This document shows positions 37,529 through 47,339 of a stretch of DNA of 64,000 nucleotides, in pieces. How positions within the stretch are numbered: the first letter of the stretch is position 1; every line of letters starts with the position of its first letter. Below the pieces are notes generated by a model, which worked only from the letters and a program-made list of their open reading frames with translations, did not search any database and was not told where the DNA came from. The stretch covers positions 2,604,001 to 2,668,000 of the forward strand of contig NZ_CP117879.1 in assembly GCF_028736155.1 (NCBI RefSeq), given 5' to 3'. A program made the translations under genes and the position numbers. The DNA comes from Flavobacterium sp. KACC 22763. Its GTDB lineage: Bacteria; Bacteroidota; Bacteroidia; Flavobacteriales; Flavobacteriaceae.

Positions 37529-38407
37529 TTATCTTAAACTGAAACTAGTTTTAGAAACTAACTCATCATTATCAAATACATTGATAAAATAAGTTCCTTT
37601 AGCAAAATCTTTTCCTGGAAGATCTTCACTTACTTGTACAGTTTTATTTTCATATTTCACTGTAGTTTTAAAACTATAAGTTAAAGTATTATCACCAAAA
37701 CTTTCTGTTTTCTTTTCACCTAAAACATTGTTTTTAGAATCGATAACTTGAACATAATACGTTTTGTCACCAGATTTAGCAATTTGGTTTTCAGCGATCG
37801 TAAAACTAACTTTTAAAACGTCTGCACGGCTTGCTTTATCTGTTTCGATTTGTTTACCAGAACTTTTCAATTTGTAAGCTGAAGTTTTAGTATTTAAAAC
37901 AGATAATTTAGAACCTTTTTCTACAGTTTTAGCTAATTCTTCGTTTTGACCAACTAATACTTCATTATATTTTTTAGATTCTCCTAAAACTACAATAGTA
38001 CTATCTCTTTGAGTAGTTAAAACACCATTTTGTTTTTTCAACTCATCGTTTTCAGCAACTAAAGTTTTCATTTTACTTTGCATTGCCTGAACTTGCGATC
38101 TGTATTTAGAAACATCTCCTTTAGACTTGTTCAAATCATCCATTAAAGCTACTACTTTATCTCTTTCTTGGATTAATTCGTCAGACATCGAAGTATTTTC
38201 AGCAATTGCAGCATCATAAGTTGCTTTTAACTCCTGTAAATCTTTCATTACAGATTCTTTTTCTGTCAAAGTTGTTGTAAGCTCAGTTTTAACCACCTCT
38301 GTATCAGAAGATAATTTAAAAATATACACTAAACTACCGATCAGTAGGACTGCTAAAACTGCGATTACCGCCTTTAGACTTGAATTGTTGTTCTTTGGGT
38401 TTTCCAT
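37529..38407 (-). CDS. Membrane-anchored coiled-coil protein of unknown function
   Basis: 292 residues: a cytoplasmic MENPKNNNSSLK start, one membrane helix (about 12-31, AVIAVLAVLLIGSLVYIF), a long coiled coil (about 32-165, rich in heptad L/E/K, e.g. MKDLQELKATYDAAIAE and LMDDLNKSKGDVSKY), then a beta-rich C-terminal domain (about 185-292, VLKVSFTIAENQI, YYVQVIDSKNNVLG, GTYFINVFDNDELV). The topology puts the coiled coil and sandwich in the periplasm. I do not recognise a named family, although similar proteins are common in Flavobacteriia. It interrupts the hutI/hutG-like pair on the opposite strand. Confidence 0.8.
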   Translation of the reverse strand: MENPKNNNSSLKAVIAVLAVLLIGSLVYIFKLSSDTEVVKTELTTTLTEKESVMKDLQELKATYDAAIAENTSMSDELIQERDKVVALMDDLNKSKGDVSKYRSQVQAMQSKMKTLVAENDELKKQNGVLTTQRDSTIVVLGESKKYNEVLVGQNEELAKTVEKGSKLSVLNTKTSAYKLKSSGKQIETDKASRADVLKVSFTIAENQIAKSGDKTYYVQVIDSKNNVLGEKKTESFGDNTLTYSFKTTVKYENKTVQVSEDLPGKDFAKGTYFINVFDNDELVSKTSFSLR

Positions 38408-38505
38408 ATTTAAATAATTTTCTTTAATAACAAATTTAAGAATTAATATAAGGTAATAACGTAAGTTTCTACAATTATATTATTTTTGGAAAATAAATTT
38501 TTTTC

Positions 38506-39543
38506 ATGGAAAAATTAATCCCTTTCACTATAAATGATTTAGCAAAAGTCACAAATTACAGAAGTGGTGAATTAAAGTTCGGAGAAAAAATGATTGTCAT
38601 TCCGCCAGGAGTTGACAAAATCAATTTTCTCAAAGAAAGTGAAGCAAAGTATGTACTATTAGGAATTCCCGAAGACATTGGTGTTCGTGCCAATTATGGA
38701 AGGCCTGGAGCCGCATCAGCATGGCAATGTGCAATAAAAAGCATTGCAAACATTCAGCATAATAGATTTTGCAAAGGAAGCAACATTATTGTTTTAGGGC
38801 AAATCAACGTTGCAAATGAAATGCGAGAAGTAGAAAACCTTGATTTTAATGATATTGATGATCGTTCAAAATTAAGTCAGCTGGTTGAAAAAATAGACAA
38901 AGAAGTATCTCATATTATCTTTACCATAATTAAAGCTGGAAAAACACCAATTATTATTGGCGGAGGCCATAACAATGCCTACGGAAATATTAAAGGCGCC
39001 GCTCTTGCAAAAGGAAAACCTGTAAATGCGGTAAATTTTGACGCACATTCTGATTTTAGGATTTTGGAGGGTCGTCATAGCGGAAATGGCTTTTCTTATG
39101 CTTACGAAGAAGGTTTTTTAAAGAAATATTTCATTTTTGGACTTCATGAAAACTACACTTCAAAAAGTGTTCTAGACATTATCAAAAAACTGGAAGATCG
39201 TGTTCGCTATAATACTTACGATAGTGTCAATATTAGAAAAGAAAAAGACTTTAATCGCGAAATGATTACAGCTTTGGATTTTATTAAAAATGATGCTTTT
39301 GGAATCGAAGTCGACTTAGACGCAATTCCAAATATTGCCAGCAGTGCCATGACAATAAGCGGATTCTCTGTTGAAGAATTGCGACAATTTGTTTCTTTCT
39401 TTGGCGAACATAAAAATGCAGCGTATTTGCATATCTGCGAAGGCGCACCAGATTTAGACAATTCGCCAAACAATAACTTAATCGGCAAGTTAATTGGTTA
39501 TTTAGTGACCGATTTTGTTAAAGCAAATATTGAAAAAGACTGA
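38506..39543 (+). CDS. hutG: Arginase-family hydrolase, probably formimidoylglutamase
   Basis: A 345-residue ureohydrolase of the binuclear manganese fold. Metal-binding segments are recognisable: GGGHNNAYG, NFDAHSDFR and the late EVDLDAIPN. In typical arginases these read GGDHS, DAHxD and SxDxDxxDP; the first and last segments are variant here, as in the Bacteroidota formimidoylglutamase branch. hutI nearby on the same strand supports a role in converting N-formimidoyl-glutamate to glutamate and formamide. Agmatinase or arginase activity cannot be excluded. Full length; preceded by a divergent gene. Confidence 0.85.
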   Translation: MEKLIPFTINDLAKVTNYRSGELKFGEKMIVIPPGVDKINFLKESEAKYVLLGIPEDIGVRANYGRPGAASAWQCAIKSIANIQHNRFCKGSNIIVLGQINVANEMREVENLDFNDIDDRSKLSQLVEKIDKEVSHIIFTIIKAGKTPIIIGGGHNNAYGNIKGAALAKGKPVNAVNFDAHSDFRILEGRHSGNGFSYAYEEGFLKKYFIFGLHENYTSKSVLDIIKKLEDRVRYNTYDSVNIRKEKDFNREMITALDFIKNDAFGIEVDLDAIPNIASSAMTISGFSVEELRQFVSFFGEHKNAAYLHICEGAPDLDNSPNNNLIGKLIGYLVTDFVKANIEKD

Positions 39544-39627
39544 TTCAAAAAAGCCTGTTTCTAATGTAAAACAAATTGGTTTTGCCAAATAAAAGCCAAT
39601 TCAAATAAAGGATTAACCGAATAAACC

Positions 39628-39635
39628 TATCTTTG
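39628..39635 (+). promoter_or_regulatory. -7 element of the DEAD-box helicase gene
   Basis: TATCTTTG matches TAnnTTTG and would start RNA about 38 bases before the ATG. No good -33 TTG is seen at the expected distance. Confidence 0.4.
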
Positions 39636-39679
39636 CACGGCATTTTAGAATTAAAACTAAAATAGTTAACACCTAAGAT

Positions 39680-40927
39680 ATGTTATTCGAAGATTTATCA
39701 CTTTCAAAAAGTATACAAAAAGCCGTATTTGAAGAAGGCTATTTAAATCCGACTCCTATTCAAGAAAAAGCAATTCCAATTGTTTTAGAAGGTCGTGATT
39801 TAATTGGCTGTGCGCAGACAGGAACAGGAAAAACAGCAGCTTTTGCTATTCCAATCATACATCAATTACATCGTATCGTTGGTTCGTCAAAAAAAGCCAA
39901 ACAGATTCGTGCGCTTGTAGTTACACCTACTCGCGAATTGGCAGTACAAATTGGACAAAGTTTTGACACTTATGCTAAATATACCAATTTAACACAGCTG
40001 ACTATTTTTGGAGGAGTTTCACAAAACCCTCAAGTAGACGCTTTAAAAAATGGAGTTGATGTTTTAATCGCTACTCCAGGACGTTTGCTTGACCTTCATA
40101 AGCAAGGCTTTCTTGATTTAAATCATCTGCACACTTTAGTGCTCGATGAGGCCGATCAGATGCTGGATATGGGTTTTATAAACGATGTAAAAAAAATCAT
40201 AAAACTTACACCTAAAAACAGACAAACTTTACTTTTCTCTGCAACAATGCCAATCGCTATTCGCGAGCTCGCAGAAATGTTTCTTCAAGATCCAGCAAAA
40301 GTTGAAGTTTCACCAGTTTCATCTACTGCAGAAAATGTAGAACAGCGCATTTATTTTGTTGACAAAACAGAAAAAAGAAACTTGCTATACACTTTAATTA
40401 AAGAAGAAAATTTATCTAACGTACTTGTTTTTTCTAGAACAAAACATGGTGCAGATAATGTTGTTAAAGCACTTCGCAAAAAAGATATTCCTGCAGAAGC
40501 AATTCACGGAGATAAATCACAAAATGCTAGACAAAGGGTTCTTGACGCTTTTAAAAACAAAGAAGTCGGTGTTCTAGTTGCAACTGATATTGCAGCTCGA
40601 GGAATTGATATTGAACAGTTACCATACGTAATCAATTTTGATTTACCGAATATTCCTGAAACTTATGTTCACCGTATTGGCCGTACAGGTCGCGCTGGAA
40701 ATGGCGGAATTGCAATTTCTTTCTGCGGAAAAGATGAACTTCCTTACTGGAAAGACATTCAGAAATTAATCAAGGTTGATGTAAAAACAATTGCAGATCA
40801 TCCGTATCAATGGCATTCTGGAAGTCCGGAAGCTGGAGAAAAAACTAAAAATTCAAACAGAAGCGGCGGTGCTCATAAATCGAGAAAATCGACAAACGCT
40901 AAGAAAAACAAAAAACGCTGGTACTAA
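39680..40927 (+). CDS. DEAD-box RNA helicase (RhlE-like)
   Basis: A 415-residue ATP-dependent RNA helicase that remodels RNA in ribosome assembly or decay. All motifs are present: Q motif (TPIQEKAIP), Walker A AQTGTGKT, PTRELA, TPGRLLD, DEAD, SAT, then in domain 2 VLVFSRTKHGAD, ATDIAARGIDI and HRIGRTGRAG. The C-terminal tail (about 375-415) is short and basic (SNRSGGAHKSRKSTNAKKNKKRWY, quoted in part: KSRKSTNAKKNKKRW), for RNA binding. Its last 4 bases overlap the end of the convergent hybrid kinase gene, and its stop codon lies in the loop of a terminator hairpin. Confidence 0.95.
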   Translation: MLFEDLSLSKSIQKAVFEEGYLNPTPIQEKAIPIVLEGRDLIGCAQTGTGKTAAFAIPIIHQLHRIVGSSKKAKQIRALVVTPTRELAVQIGQSFDTYAKYTNLTQLTIFGGVSQNPQVDALKNGVDVLIATPGRLLDLHKQGFLDLNHLHTLVLDEADQMLDMGFINDVKKIIKLTPKNRQTLLFSATMPIAIRELAEMFLQDPAKVEVSPVSSTAENVEQRIYFVDKTEKRNLLYTLIKEENLSNVLVFSRTKHGADNVVKALRKKDIPAEAIHGDKSQNARQRVLDAFKNKEVGVLVATDIAARGIDIEQLPYVINFDLPNIPETYVHRIGRTGRAGNGGIAISFCGKDELPYWKDIQKLIKVDVKTIADHPYQWHSGSPEAGEKTKNSNRSGGAHKSRKSTNAKKNKKRWY

Positions 40928-40940
40928 ACAGCGTTTTTTT
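40911..40940. terminator. Bidirectional terminator overlapping two convergent gene ends
   Basis: AAAAACGCTG (40911-40920) and CAGCGTTTTT (40929-40938) pair perfectly around a loop that contains the helicase TAA (40925-40927). T runs exist on both strands, so it also ends the convergent kinase gene, which stops at 40924. Confidence 0.85.
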
Positions 40941-43107
40941 CTTTTATAAGGAAATTGATTATTTTAAATAATTTAACCGGTTCAAAAGGTTTAATGATAA
41001 TATCATTCATTCCAGACGAAATCGCTTCATCTGTAATTTCATCTTTATCAAAAGCGGTTAAGGCTACAATTGGCGTTTCTATACCCTGAAGACGTATTCT
41101 TTTTGTAGTTTCAAATCCGTTCATTAAAGGCATATTAATATCCATTAAAATCAGGTCGAACGTTTCATTTTCTAAAGCCTTAAGCGCAGCAAAACCATCA
41201 TCGACTACTTTGCAAGAATAATTATTCTTTTCAATAATCTTTTTCGTCACAAGCTGATTAATCAAATTATCTTCTACCACCAAAATTTTATAAATTTCGC
41301 TAGAAGTCAAATCAACTTCAATTTCATCAATAATGCTTTTTGTTTTAGCTAAATCGTGCTCAAAAGCAATTGTAAAAGAAAATGCTGTTCCTTTTCCTAA
41401 GTCACTGTCAAGTGCAATTGTACTTCCAAAAAGTCCAAGTAATCTTTTTACAATACTAAGCCCTAAACCTGTACCTTGGTAATCTTCATCTCTCCTACCA
41501 ACTTGGACAAACTTTTCGAAAATTTTATTCTGATCTGCAACTGCAATTCCGATTCCGTTATCTTTAATTAAGAAATCTAAATAATACAGCTTTCCTTCTA
41601 CTTTATTCAACTTTACGTTAATTTCAACTTGTCCGTCTTTTGTGAATTTTAATGCATTACTTACCAAGTTCATTAAAATCTGCGCAAGACGCAGTTTGTC
41701 TCCAATTAAGTACTCAGGAATATTTGAGTCAATATTAGTGGAAATTCTATTATTATTTTTCTGCGAAAGAAAAGAAAGCGAATTTTTGATTACCGTAATT
41801 TCATCAGAAATATTAAAAGTTAGGTTTTCAAGTACAATTTTGTTCTCTTCGATTTTATTAATCTGAAGAATATCATTTACAAGAGATAGTAAATATCTCG
41901 CAGAGAATTTAAGAGAACTTAAATGCTGGCTTCTTGAGATTTCTTTATGTTCTTCAAGCAGCATATTTGTAATCCCCACAACACCATAAAGCGGCGTACG
42001 CAATTCATGGCTTATAGTCGATATAAATTGAGTTTTAAGCAAAGAGGCTTCTTCTGCAATTTCTTTCGCTTTAAGAAGCTCTAAATTGTGTTTCTTCTTA
42101 TATCTAATATTCCTTATTAGTGTGATAATTAAAATTAAAAGAATCAACGAAATCAAAATAAAAAGAATCACAATAATTTTTGATTTCCTTAAGCTCTGCG
42201 ATTGCTCTACTTTTTCTCCTTCAACCTTATCGATTTGCCTCTTATACTCATCCAGCTCGAGACTTAAACCAGCTTGCGACGCCTTTTTAATTTTCTTAAC
42301 ATCGTATAGATTATCTGAAAGATCATAATGCTTAACAAGCGCATCGTATGCTTCTTTATGCCTATTTGTTTTATTCAAAAAATGCGAATATTCTAAATAA
42401 GCATGTGACAGATCTATTTTCTCCTGACATTTTTTACCAGATTCAATGGCACTCAAAAAATAAGCATTGGCTGCTTTATTATCATTTTTATAGCTAGAGT
42501 AAATTCCATTCAGCATAGCAACAATAACCTCTGTCGATTCGTCATTGTACTTTATTTTAGTACTGTTTACATACTTTAAAAAAAGATATCCCTGATTGTA
42601 ATTTCCAATATCAAAATAAGCCCATGCAATATTTACGTTTGTAAAATAAACTTCTTTTAAATCATTTATTTTCAAAGCATAAGCTACTGCTTTTTTATAA
42701 CTACGGATTCCTTCATCAAATTGTTCTTTTCCGAAACAATACATGTTCCCTAAATTATTATAAAGGTTACATTTTAAAGAATCGTTATTGGTTTTATTGG
42801 CATAATACAAACCTTTTTTATAGAAAAAAATAGCTTTATCATACTCTGTCAATTCGTTGTAATTTGCAGCTATAATATTATAAGAGCGAGCAATAAGACA
42901 GTTGTCTTTTATGGCCGTTGCAGCGCTTAAGGCAGCTCTCGAATAGATTAGTGATTTCTCGAAATTAGATTCCCTAAAATTCAAAAGTGCTTTCTTTACC
43001 GTCTTATCAATTTTAGGATCGAGGTTGCAATTAGATTGCGCGATTGCTGAATTGGCAAAGCAATTCAGAACCAAAAATAAGAGTAAAAAAATCCGTTTGT
43101 GGGGCAT
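40924..43107 (-). CDS. Hybrid sensor histidine kinase with periplasmic TPR repeats
   Basis: I start at MPHKRIFLLLFLVLN, which gives a signal sequence (to about SAIAQ) and 727 residues; the terminator of dctA occupies the alternative upstream start. Order: TPR-like repeats (about 25-275), membrane helix (about 303-325, IIVILFILISLILLILIITL), HisKA with FISTISHELRTPLYG, HATPase with LMNLVSNALKF, DNGIGI and GTGLGLSI, and a C-terminal receiver with LILMDINMPLMNGFE and LTAFDKDE. So sensing is periplasmic by protein or peptide contacts and phosphate can pass to its own receiver. No dedicated partner gene is adjacent. Confidence 0.93.
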   Translation of the reverse strand: MPHKRIFLLLFLVLNCFANSAIAQSNCNLDPKIDKTVKKALLNFRESNFEKSLIYSRAALSAATAIKDNCLIARSYNIIAANYNELTEYDKAIFFYKKGLYYANKTNNDSLKCNLYNNLGNMYCFGKEQFDEGIRSYKKAVAYALKINDLKEVYFTNVNIAWAYFDIGNYNQGYLFLKYVNSTKIKYNDESTEVIVAMLNGIYSSYKNDNKAANAYFLSAIESGKKCQEKIDLSHAYLEYSHFLNKTNRHKEAYDALVKHYDLSDNLYDVKKIKKASQAGLSLELDEYKRQIDKVEGEKVEQSQSLRKSKIIVILFILISLILLILIITLIRNIRYKKKHNLELLKAKEIAEEASLLKTQFISTISHELRTPLYGVVGITNMLLEEHKEISRSQHLSSLKFSARYLLSLVNDILQINKIEENKIVLENLTFNISDEITVIKNSLSFLSQKNNNRISTNIDSNIPEYLIGDKLRLAQILMNLVSNALKFTKDGQVEINVKLNKVEGKLYYLDFLIKDNGIGIAVADQNKIFEKFVQVGRRDEDYQGTGLGLSIVKRLLGLFGSTIALDSDLGKGTAFSFTIAFEHDLAKTKSIIDEIEVDLTSSEIYKILVVEDNLINQLVTKKIIEKNNYSCKVVDDGFAALKALENETFDLILMDINMPLMNGFETTKRIRLQGIETPIVALTAFDKDEITDEAISSGMNDIIIKPFEPVKLFKIINFLIKEKNAV

Positions 43108-43144
43108 TAATCGGCTAATTTGATCAAATATACACTTTAAAATA

Positions 43145-43180
43145 AAAAAAAGCTGCATTTCATAAAAAAATACAGCTTTT
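43145..43180 (-). terminator. Intrinsic terminator of the dicarboxylate symporter gene
   Basis: AAAAGCTG (43148-43155) and CAGCTTTT (43173-43180) pair; the - strand continues in T residues. 52 bases past the symporter stop and overlapping the longer frame of the hybrid kinase, which supports the kinase start at 43107. Confidence 0.75.
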
Positions 43181-43231
43181 CAAATATTATTTCAATAACT
43201 AAGATAAAAAAATTAAAATCTCAGTATATTT

Positions 43232-44494
43232 TTATTCTTTATTCTCTTCCCATTGTCCTACAACAGAAGTTGCTAATGCATTACCTAATACGTTTGTAGC
43301 ACTTCTAAACATATCGCAGAAGTGGTCAATTGGAAGAATCAATGCGATACCTTCAATCGGAATATCAAACATACCGCAGGTTGCAGCCACTACAACCAAA
43401 CTTGCTCTTGGCACGCCTGCAATACCTTTACTAGTAAGCATTAAAACTAAAAGCATTGCCATTTGTGTTCCTAAATCCAAATGTACATTATAGAATTGAG
43501 CAATAAAAATACTCGCAAAAGTCATATACATCATACTTCCGTCAAGGTTAAACGAATATCCAAGCGGCAGCATAAAAGAAACAATTTTATCTTTTACTCC
43601 AAAACCCTCTAATTCTTCTGTTAATTTTGGAAATACAGCCTCACTACTTGTTGTTCCAAAAGCAATTGCTAAAGGTCCAGTAATACGTCTTAATAATTCA
43701 GTCATTCTTCCTTTAAGGAAAATATACCCAATGGCAATTAAAATAACCCATAAAGTACTGATACCTATTAAAAACGAGCCGAAAAATTTAAAGTAAGTAA
43801 TCACCAATTCTTCTGCATCTCTTATGGCAAACACACCTGCAATTGCTCCAAAAACTCCAATTGGCGCAAATTTCATTACATAGTTTACCATTTTTAAAAC
43901 GACATGCGATAGTCTATCAAAAGCACCAATGATAGGCTTTACTGTATCTCCTAAAGAAGCTGCCGCTAATCCGAAGAAGATTGAGAAAACTACAATTTGA
44001 AGAATCTCATTAGTAGCCATTGCTTCAACGATACTTTTTGGCACGATATGCTCAACAAAATTATCAAAAGACAAGTTTTGTGTTTTACCAGTAACTTCAG
44101 AAGCTGCTGCCATATCAACGTGATCCAGTTTTAGACCAACGCCTGGTTGCAAAATATTCACATAAAACAATCCGATTAGAAGCGAAATAAATGACGCTGT
44201 AAAAAACCATCCAATAGCTTTTCCTCCAATTCTTCCAACAGTTTTAATATCACCTAATTTCGCAATTCCAACCACCAAAGTCGTAAAAACCAATGGAGAA
44301 ATAATCATTTGCACCAAACGAATAAAAATGGTTGCCAGCATTTTAATTTTACTGCTAAATGCCTGCGCTGCTTCGGGTGAAATGCTATTGTGCAGAATAA
44401 TTCCTAAAATGGCTCCTAGAACCATCGCAATTATAATCTGCCCTGTTAATCCCGAAAGAAATGATGTTTTTTTAGTTTCTGTAACTTCTTGCAT
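43232..44494 (-). CDS. Dicarboxylate/amino-acid:cation symporter (DAACS, GltP/DctA-like)
   Basis: A 420-residue inner-membrane transporter taking up glutamate/aspartate or C4-dicarboxylates with H+ or Na+. The family signature is clear: QMIISPLVFTTLVVGIAKLGD, GTTSSEAVFPKLTEEL (serine-rich re-entrant loop), PLGYSFNLDGSMMYMTFASIFIAQ (quoted as PLGYSFNLDGSMMY), TSKGIAGVPRASLVV and PIDHFCDMFRSATNVLGNA. About eight membrane helices and two hairpin loops are expected. Single-gene unit between aroC and the hybrid kinase. The acidic residue pattern does not by itself decide between glutamate and dicarboxylates. Confidence 0.95.
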   Translation of the reverse strand: MQEVTETKKTSFLSGLTGQIIIAMVLGAILGIILHNSISPEAAQAFSSKIKMLATIFIRLVQMIISPLVFTTLVVGIAKLGDIKTVGRIGGKAIGWFFTASFISLLIGLFYVNILQPGVGLKLDHVDMAAASEVTGKTQNLSFDNFVEHIVPKSIVEAMATNEILQIVVFSIFFGLAAASLGDTVKPIIGAFDRLSHVVLKMVNYVMKFAPIGVFGAIAGVFAIRDAEELVITYFKFFGSFLIGISTLWVILIAIGYIFLKGRMTELLRRITGPLAIAFGTTSSEAVFPKLTEELEGFGVKDKIVSFMLPLGYSFNLDGSMMYMTFASIFIAQFYNVHLDLGTQMAMLLVLMLTSKGIAGVPRASLVVVAATCGMFDIPIEGIALILPIDHFCDMFRSATNVLGNALATSVVGQWEENKE

Positions 44495-44546
44495 TAAATT
44501 ATTTTTTGATTATTAAAATATAAGACCCTCACTGTCTTACCTTTTA

Positions 44547-45605
44547 TTAATATGTTTTGTTGATTAAATAAAAATCTGCCAAAACAATTGCAGCCATCGC
44601 TTCTACGATTGGCACTGCGCGAGGCACTACACACGGATCATGACGGCCTTTTCCTGTCATTGGTGTAATATTTCCTTTATTATCTAACGAATCCTGAGTC
44701 TGCATGATAGTTGCAACAGGTTTAAAAGCAACTCTGAAATAAATATCCATTCCGTTACTTATTCCGCCTTGAATTCCTCCAGAAAGATTTGTTTTTGTTG
44801 TTCCGTCTGGATTATATAAATCGTTATGTTCGCTTCCTTTCATTTCAGAACCAGAGAAACCACTTCCATATTCAAAACCTTTCACAGCATTAATAGAAAG
44901 CATTGCTTTTCCTAATTCTGCGTGAAGTTTATCAAATACTGGTTCACCTAGACCAACTGGAACATTCTGAATTACACAAGTCACAACACCTCCAACAGTA
45001 TCTCCCTGCTTGCGGATGTCACGAATATATTCTTCCATAATCGCTGCAGATTTCTCATCTGGACAACGCACTGGATTGCTTTCAATTTTAGAAAAATCTA
45101 ATTCTTGGTAAGGTGTATCTAAATGAATTGGACCAACAGAAGAAACATAAGCATTGATCTTAATTTCTGGCAGCATTTGCTTTGCAATTGCACCTGCTAC
45201 TACCCTGCTTGCTGTTTCTCTTGCAGAACTTCTTCCACCACCGCGATAATCACGGAAACCGTATTTCTGATCGTAAACATAATCAGCATGGCTTGGTCTG
45301 TAATTATCTTTTATATGAGAGTAATCGTCTGATTTTTGATTGGTATTTGGAATAATGAAACCTATTGGAGTTCCAGTAGTTTTTCCTTCAAATATTCCTG
45401 ATAGAAATTGAACGCTGTCTGGTTCTTTTCTTTGTGTAACAATTGCCGACTGACCTGGCTTTCTACGAGCCATATCTACTTCAATTGCTTCAAAATCTAA
45501 TTGTATTCCTGGAGCGCATCCGTCAATAATTCCGCCTAAAGCTTCACCGTGAGATTCTCCAAATGTAGTTACTTTATATAGTGTGCCGAAGCTGTTTCCT
45601 GCCAT
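44547..45605 (-). CDS. aroC: Chorismate synthase
   Basis: Last step of the shikimate pathway: converts 5-enolpyruvylshikimate-3-phosphate to chorismate with reduced FMN. 352 residues, normal. Three signature regions: [51 protein letters not shown], and the C-terminal [17 protein letters not shown]. Start [20 protein letters not shown] is the standard one. A -7 element TACATTTG lies just upstream (45622-45629). Monocistronic or with the symporter gene 52 bases downstream. Confidence 0.98.
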   Translation of the reverse strand: MAGNSFGTLYKVTTFGESHGEALGGIIDGCAPGIQLDFEAIEVDMARRKPGQSAIVTQRKEPDSVQFLSGIFEGKTTGTPIGFIIPNTNQKSDDYSHIKDNYRPSHADYVYDQKYGFRDYRGGGRSSARETASRVVAGAIAKQMLPEIKINAYVSSVGPIHLDTPYQELDFSKIESNPVRCPDEKSAAIMEEYIRDIRKQGDTVGGVVTCVIQNVPVGLGEPVFDKLHAELGKAMLSINAVKGFEYGSGFSGSEMKGSEHNDLYNPDGTTKTNLSGGIQGGISNGMDIYFRVAFKPVATIMQTQDSLDNKGNITPMTGKGRHDPCVVPRAVPIVEAMAAIVLADFYLINKTY

Positions 45606-45621
45606 TGTGTTTTGTTTTGAG

Positions 45622-45629
45622 CAAATGTA
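45622..45629 (-). promoter_or_regulatory. -7 element of aroC
   Basis: TACATTTG (complement of 45622-45629), 17 bases before the ATG. No TTG at -33 is visible. Confidence 0.5.
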
Positions 45630-45793
45630 AGTTTTATGAATTAAATTAAAAAATTTAAAACTGGTATTATTAACGAAACATTAAATGGAATAAAAATCAC
45701 AATTTGGTAAAATTATCCACCTTTTAATAACCTTTTAATAAAGTCAGATTTCACAAACTTTCTTTCATTTGTAAAACTTCAAATCAAGAAAAA

Positions 45794-46615
45794 TTGAAAA
45801 AAAGAAATGTCGAATTGGTCGTTCTTTCTGACGTCCATTTAGGAACTTACGGAAGTCACGCAAAAGAACTAAACAACTATCTTTCAAGCATTAAACCCAA
45901 AACTTTAGTTTTAAATGGCGATATAATTGATGCTTGGCAGTTTCGTAAATCTTATTTCCCAAAAGCACATTTACGCGTTATCCAGCGTATTATAGGAATG
46001 GCTTCTAAAGGAACAAAAGTGTATTATATCACTGGAAATCACGACGAGATACTTCGTAAATTCAGCGATATGAATATGGGAAATTTTGCACTTGTTGATA
46101 AATTGGTTTTAGAATTAGACGATAAAAAAGCCTGGATTTTTCACGGAGACGTTTTTGATGCCTCTGTACAGCATTCAAAATGGATTGCAAAACTAGGCGG
46201 TTTGGGTTACGATTATCTGATTTTAACAAACCGTTTTGCTAACTGGTGCCTGGCAAAATTAGGACGCGAACCTTACTCTTTTTCTAAAAAAATAAAAGCA
46301 AGCGTTAAAAAAGCGGTAAAATTTATTTCTGATTTTGAAACTACGGCAACTGATCTGGCTATTGAAAAAAACTACGATTATGTTATCTGTGGACATATTC
46401 ATGAACCAAAAATCATAACCAAAGAAAACAAACACGGCTCTACTTTATATCTAAATTCGGGTGACTGGGTAGAAAACTTAACTGCTTTAGAATATCATAA
46501 AAAAAGATGGAAATTATTTTCTTACAAGGCCAGTAATTTTGCCGAAGAAGAAAATCTCTTAGAAATGGAAGATCTTCTTACGTCGCAGTTGATTTCATCC
46601 ATAATCCTAAAATAA
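45794..46615 (+). CDS. UDP-2,3-diacylglucosamine diphosphatase-like metallophosphoesterase (TTG start)
   Basis: A 273-residue calcineurin-like phosphoesterase. Metal motifs in order: SDVHLGTYG, NGDIIDAW, GNHDEIL, FHGDVFD and CGHIHEPK. The pattern matches LpxH/LpxH2 enzymes that hydrolyse UDP-2,3-diacylglucosamine in lipid A synthesis; an additional or different pyrophosphate substrate cannot be ruled out. The start is TTG at 45794 (TTGAAAAAAAGAAAT): the only nearby ATG is out of frame and the SDVHLG motif begins at about residue 12, so little more can be missing. Probably peripheral on the inner membrane. Divergent from aroC. Confidence 0.87.
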   Translation: MKKRNVELVVLSDVHLGTYGSHAKELNNYLSSIKPKTLVLNGDIIDAWQFRKSYFPKAHLRVIQRIIGMASKGTKVYYITGNHDEILRKFSDMNMGNFALVDKLVLELDDKKAWIFHGDVFDASVQHSKWIAKLGGLGYDYLILTNRFANWCLAKLGREPYSFSKKIKASVKKAVKFISDFETTATDLAIEKNYDYVICGHIHEPKIITKENKHGSTLYLNSGDWVENLTALEYHKKRWKLFSYKASNFAEEENLLEMEDLLTSQLISSIILK

Positions 46616-46754
46616 ACACCTCAAAAGCAGGATTTTAAGATTTTTAACGCTTCAAATTCCTAAAAATGTAAATTATATAACAATTTTCAAAAATATTATA
46701 CGTTTTGTATTCAACTGTAATAATACATTTGAATAAAATTAATTTACCATTTTT

Positions 46755-47252
46755 ATGAAAAAGATACTTTTATCTGCCCTTATGCTTCTTGGTTTAGCAT
46801 TTACGGCTCAATCACAAGAAATTTCGAAACACGCTTTAGGATTACGTCTAGGAGACAACAATGGATTTGGAGGAGAAATATCATACCAATTAGGTTTAAA
46901 TCAAAAAAATAGACTTGAGTTCGATTTAGGATGGAGAAACAGCAGTGATGTAGACGCAATAAAAGGGGTTGCTCTTTACCAATGGGTTTGGAACATTGAC
47001 GGAGGTTTTAACTGGTATGCTGGTGTCGGAGGAGGACTAGCTGCTTGGGATCATGATTATTATAACAATAACTACAGATACAGCGATAGCGGAACTTATG
47101 TTTTTGCAGCTGGAGATATCGGGATCGAATATAGATTCAAAGAAGTACCACTTACTTTATCATTGGACGCAAGACCAGAAATTGGTTCAGGATATTACGA
47201 CGATGATAATTTTGGATTTGACGTTGGTTTTGGTGTCAAATTTAGATTCTAA
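46755..47252 (+). CDS. Small outer-membrane beta-barrel protein
   Basis: 165 residues with signal peptide MKKILLSALMLLGLAFTAQS. The mature part is made of alternating amphipathic strands rich in G, Y and N (ALGLRLGDNNGFGGEISYQL, RLEFDLGWRNSS, NIDGGFNWYAGVGGGLAAW, FAAGDIGIEYRF, FGFDVGFGVKFRF) and ends with a C-terminal F, as expected for an 8-strand porin-like barrel. No ligand is known. Monocistronic with its own terminator. Confidence 0.85.
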   Translation: MKKILLSALMLLGLAFTAQSQEISKHALGLRLGDNNGFGGEISYQLGLNQKNRLEFDLGWRNSSDVDAIKGVALYQWVWNIDGGFNWYAGVGGGLAAWDHDYYNNNYRYSDSGTYVFAAGDIGIEYRFKEVPLTLSLDARPEIGSGYYDDDNFGFDVGFGVKFRF

Positions 47253-47276
47253 AATAAAATTAAAAAAAATTATAAA

Positions 47277-47313
47277 AAGAAGCCTGTCGTTTAAAATAGA
47301 CAGGCTTTTTTTT
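47277..47313 (+). terminator. Intrinsic terminator of the small barrel gene
   Basis: AGCCTGTC (47281-47288) and GACAGGCT (47299-47306) pair, followed by TTTTTTT. Confidence 0.85.
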
Positions 47314-47339
47314 ATGGTTCAAAAAGAAATTTAAAAAGG

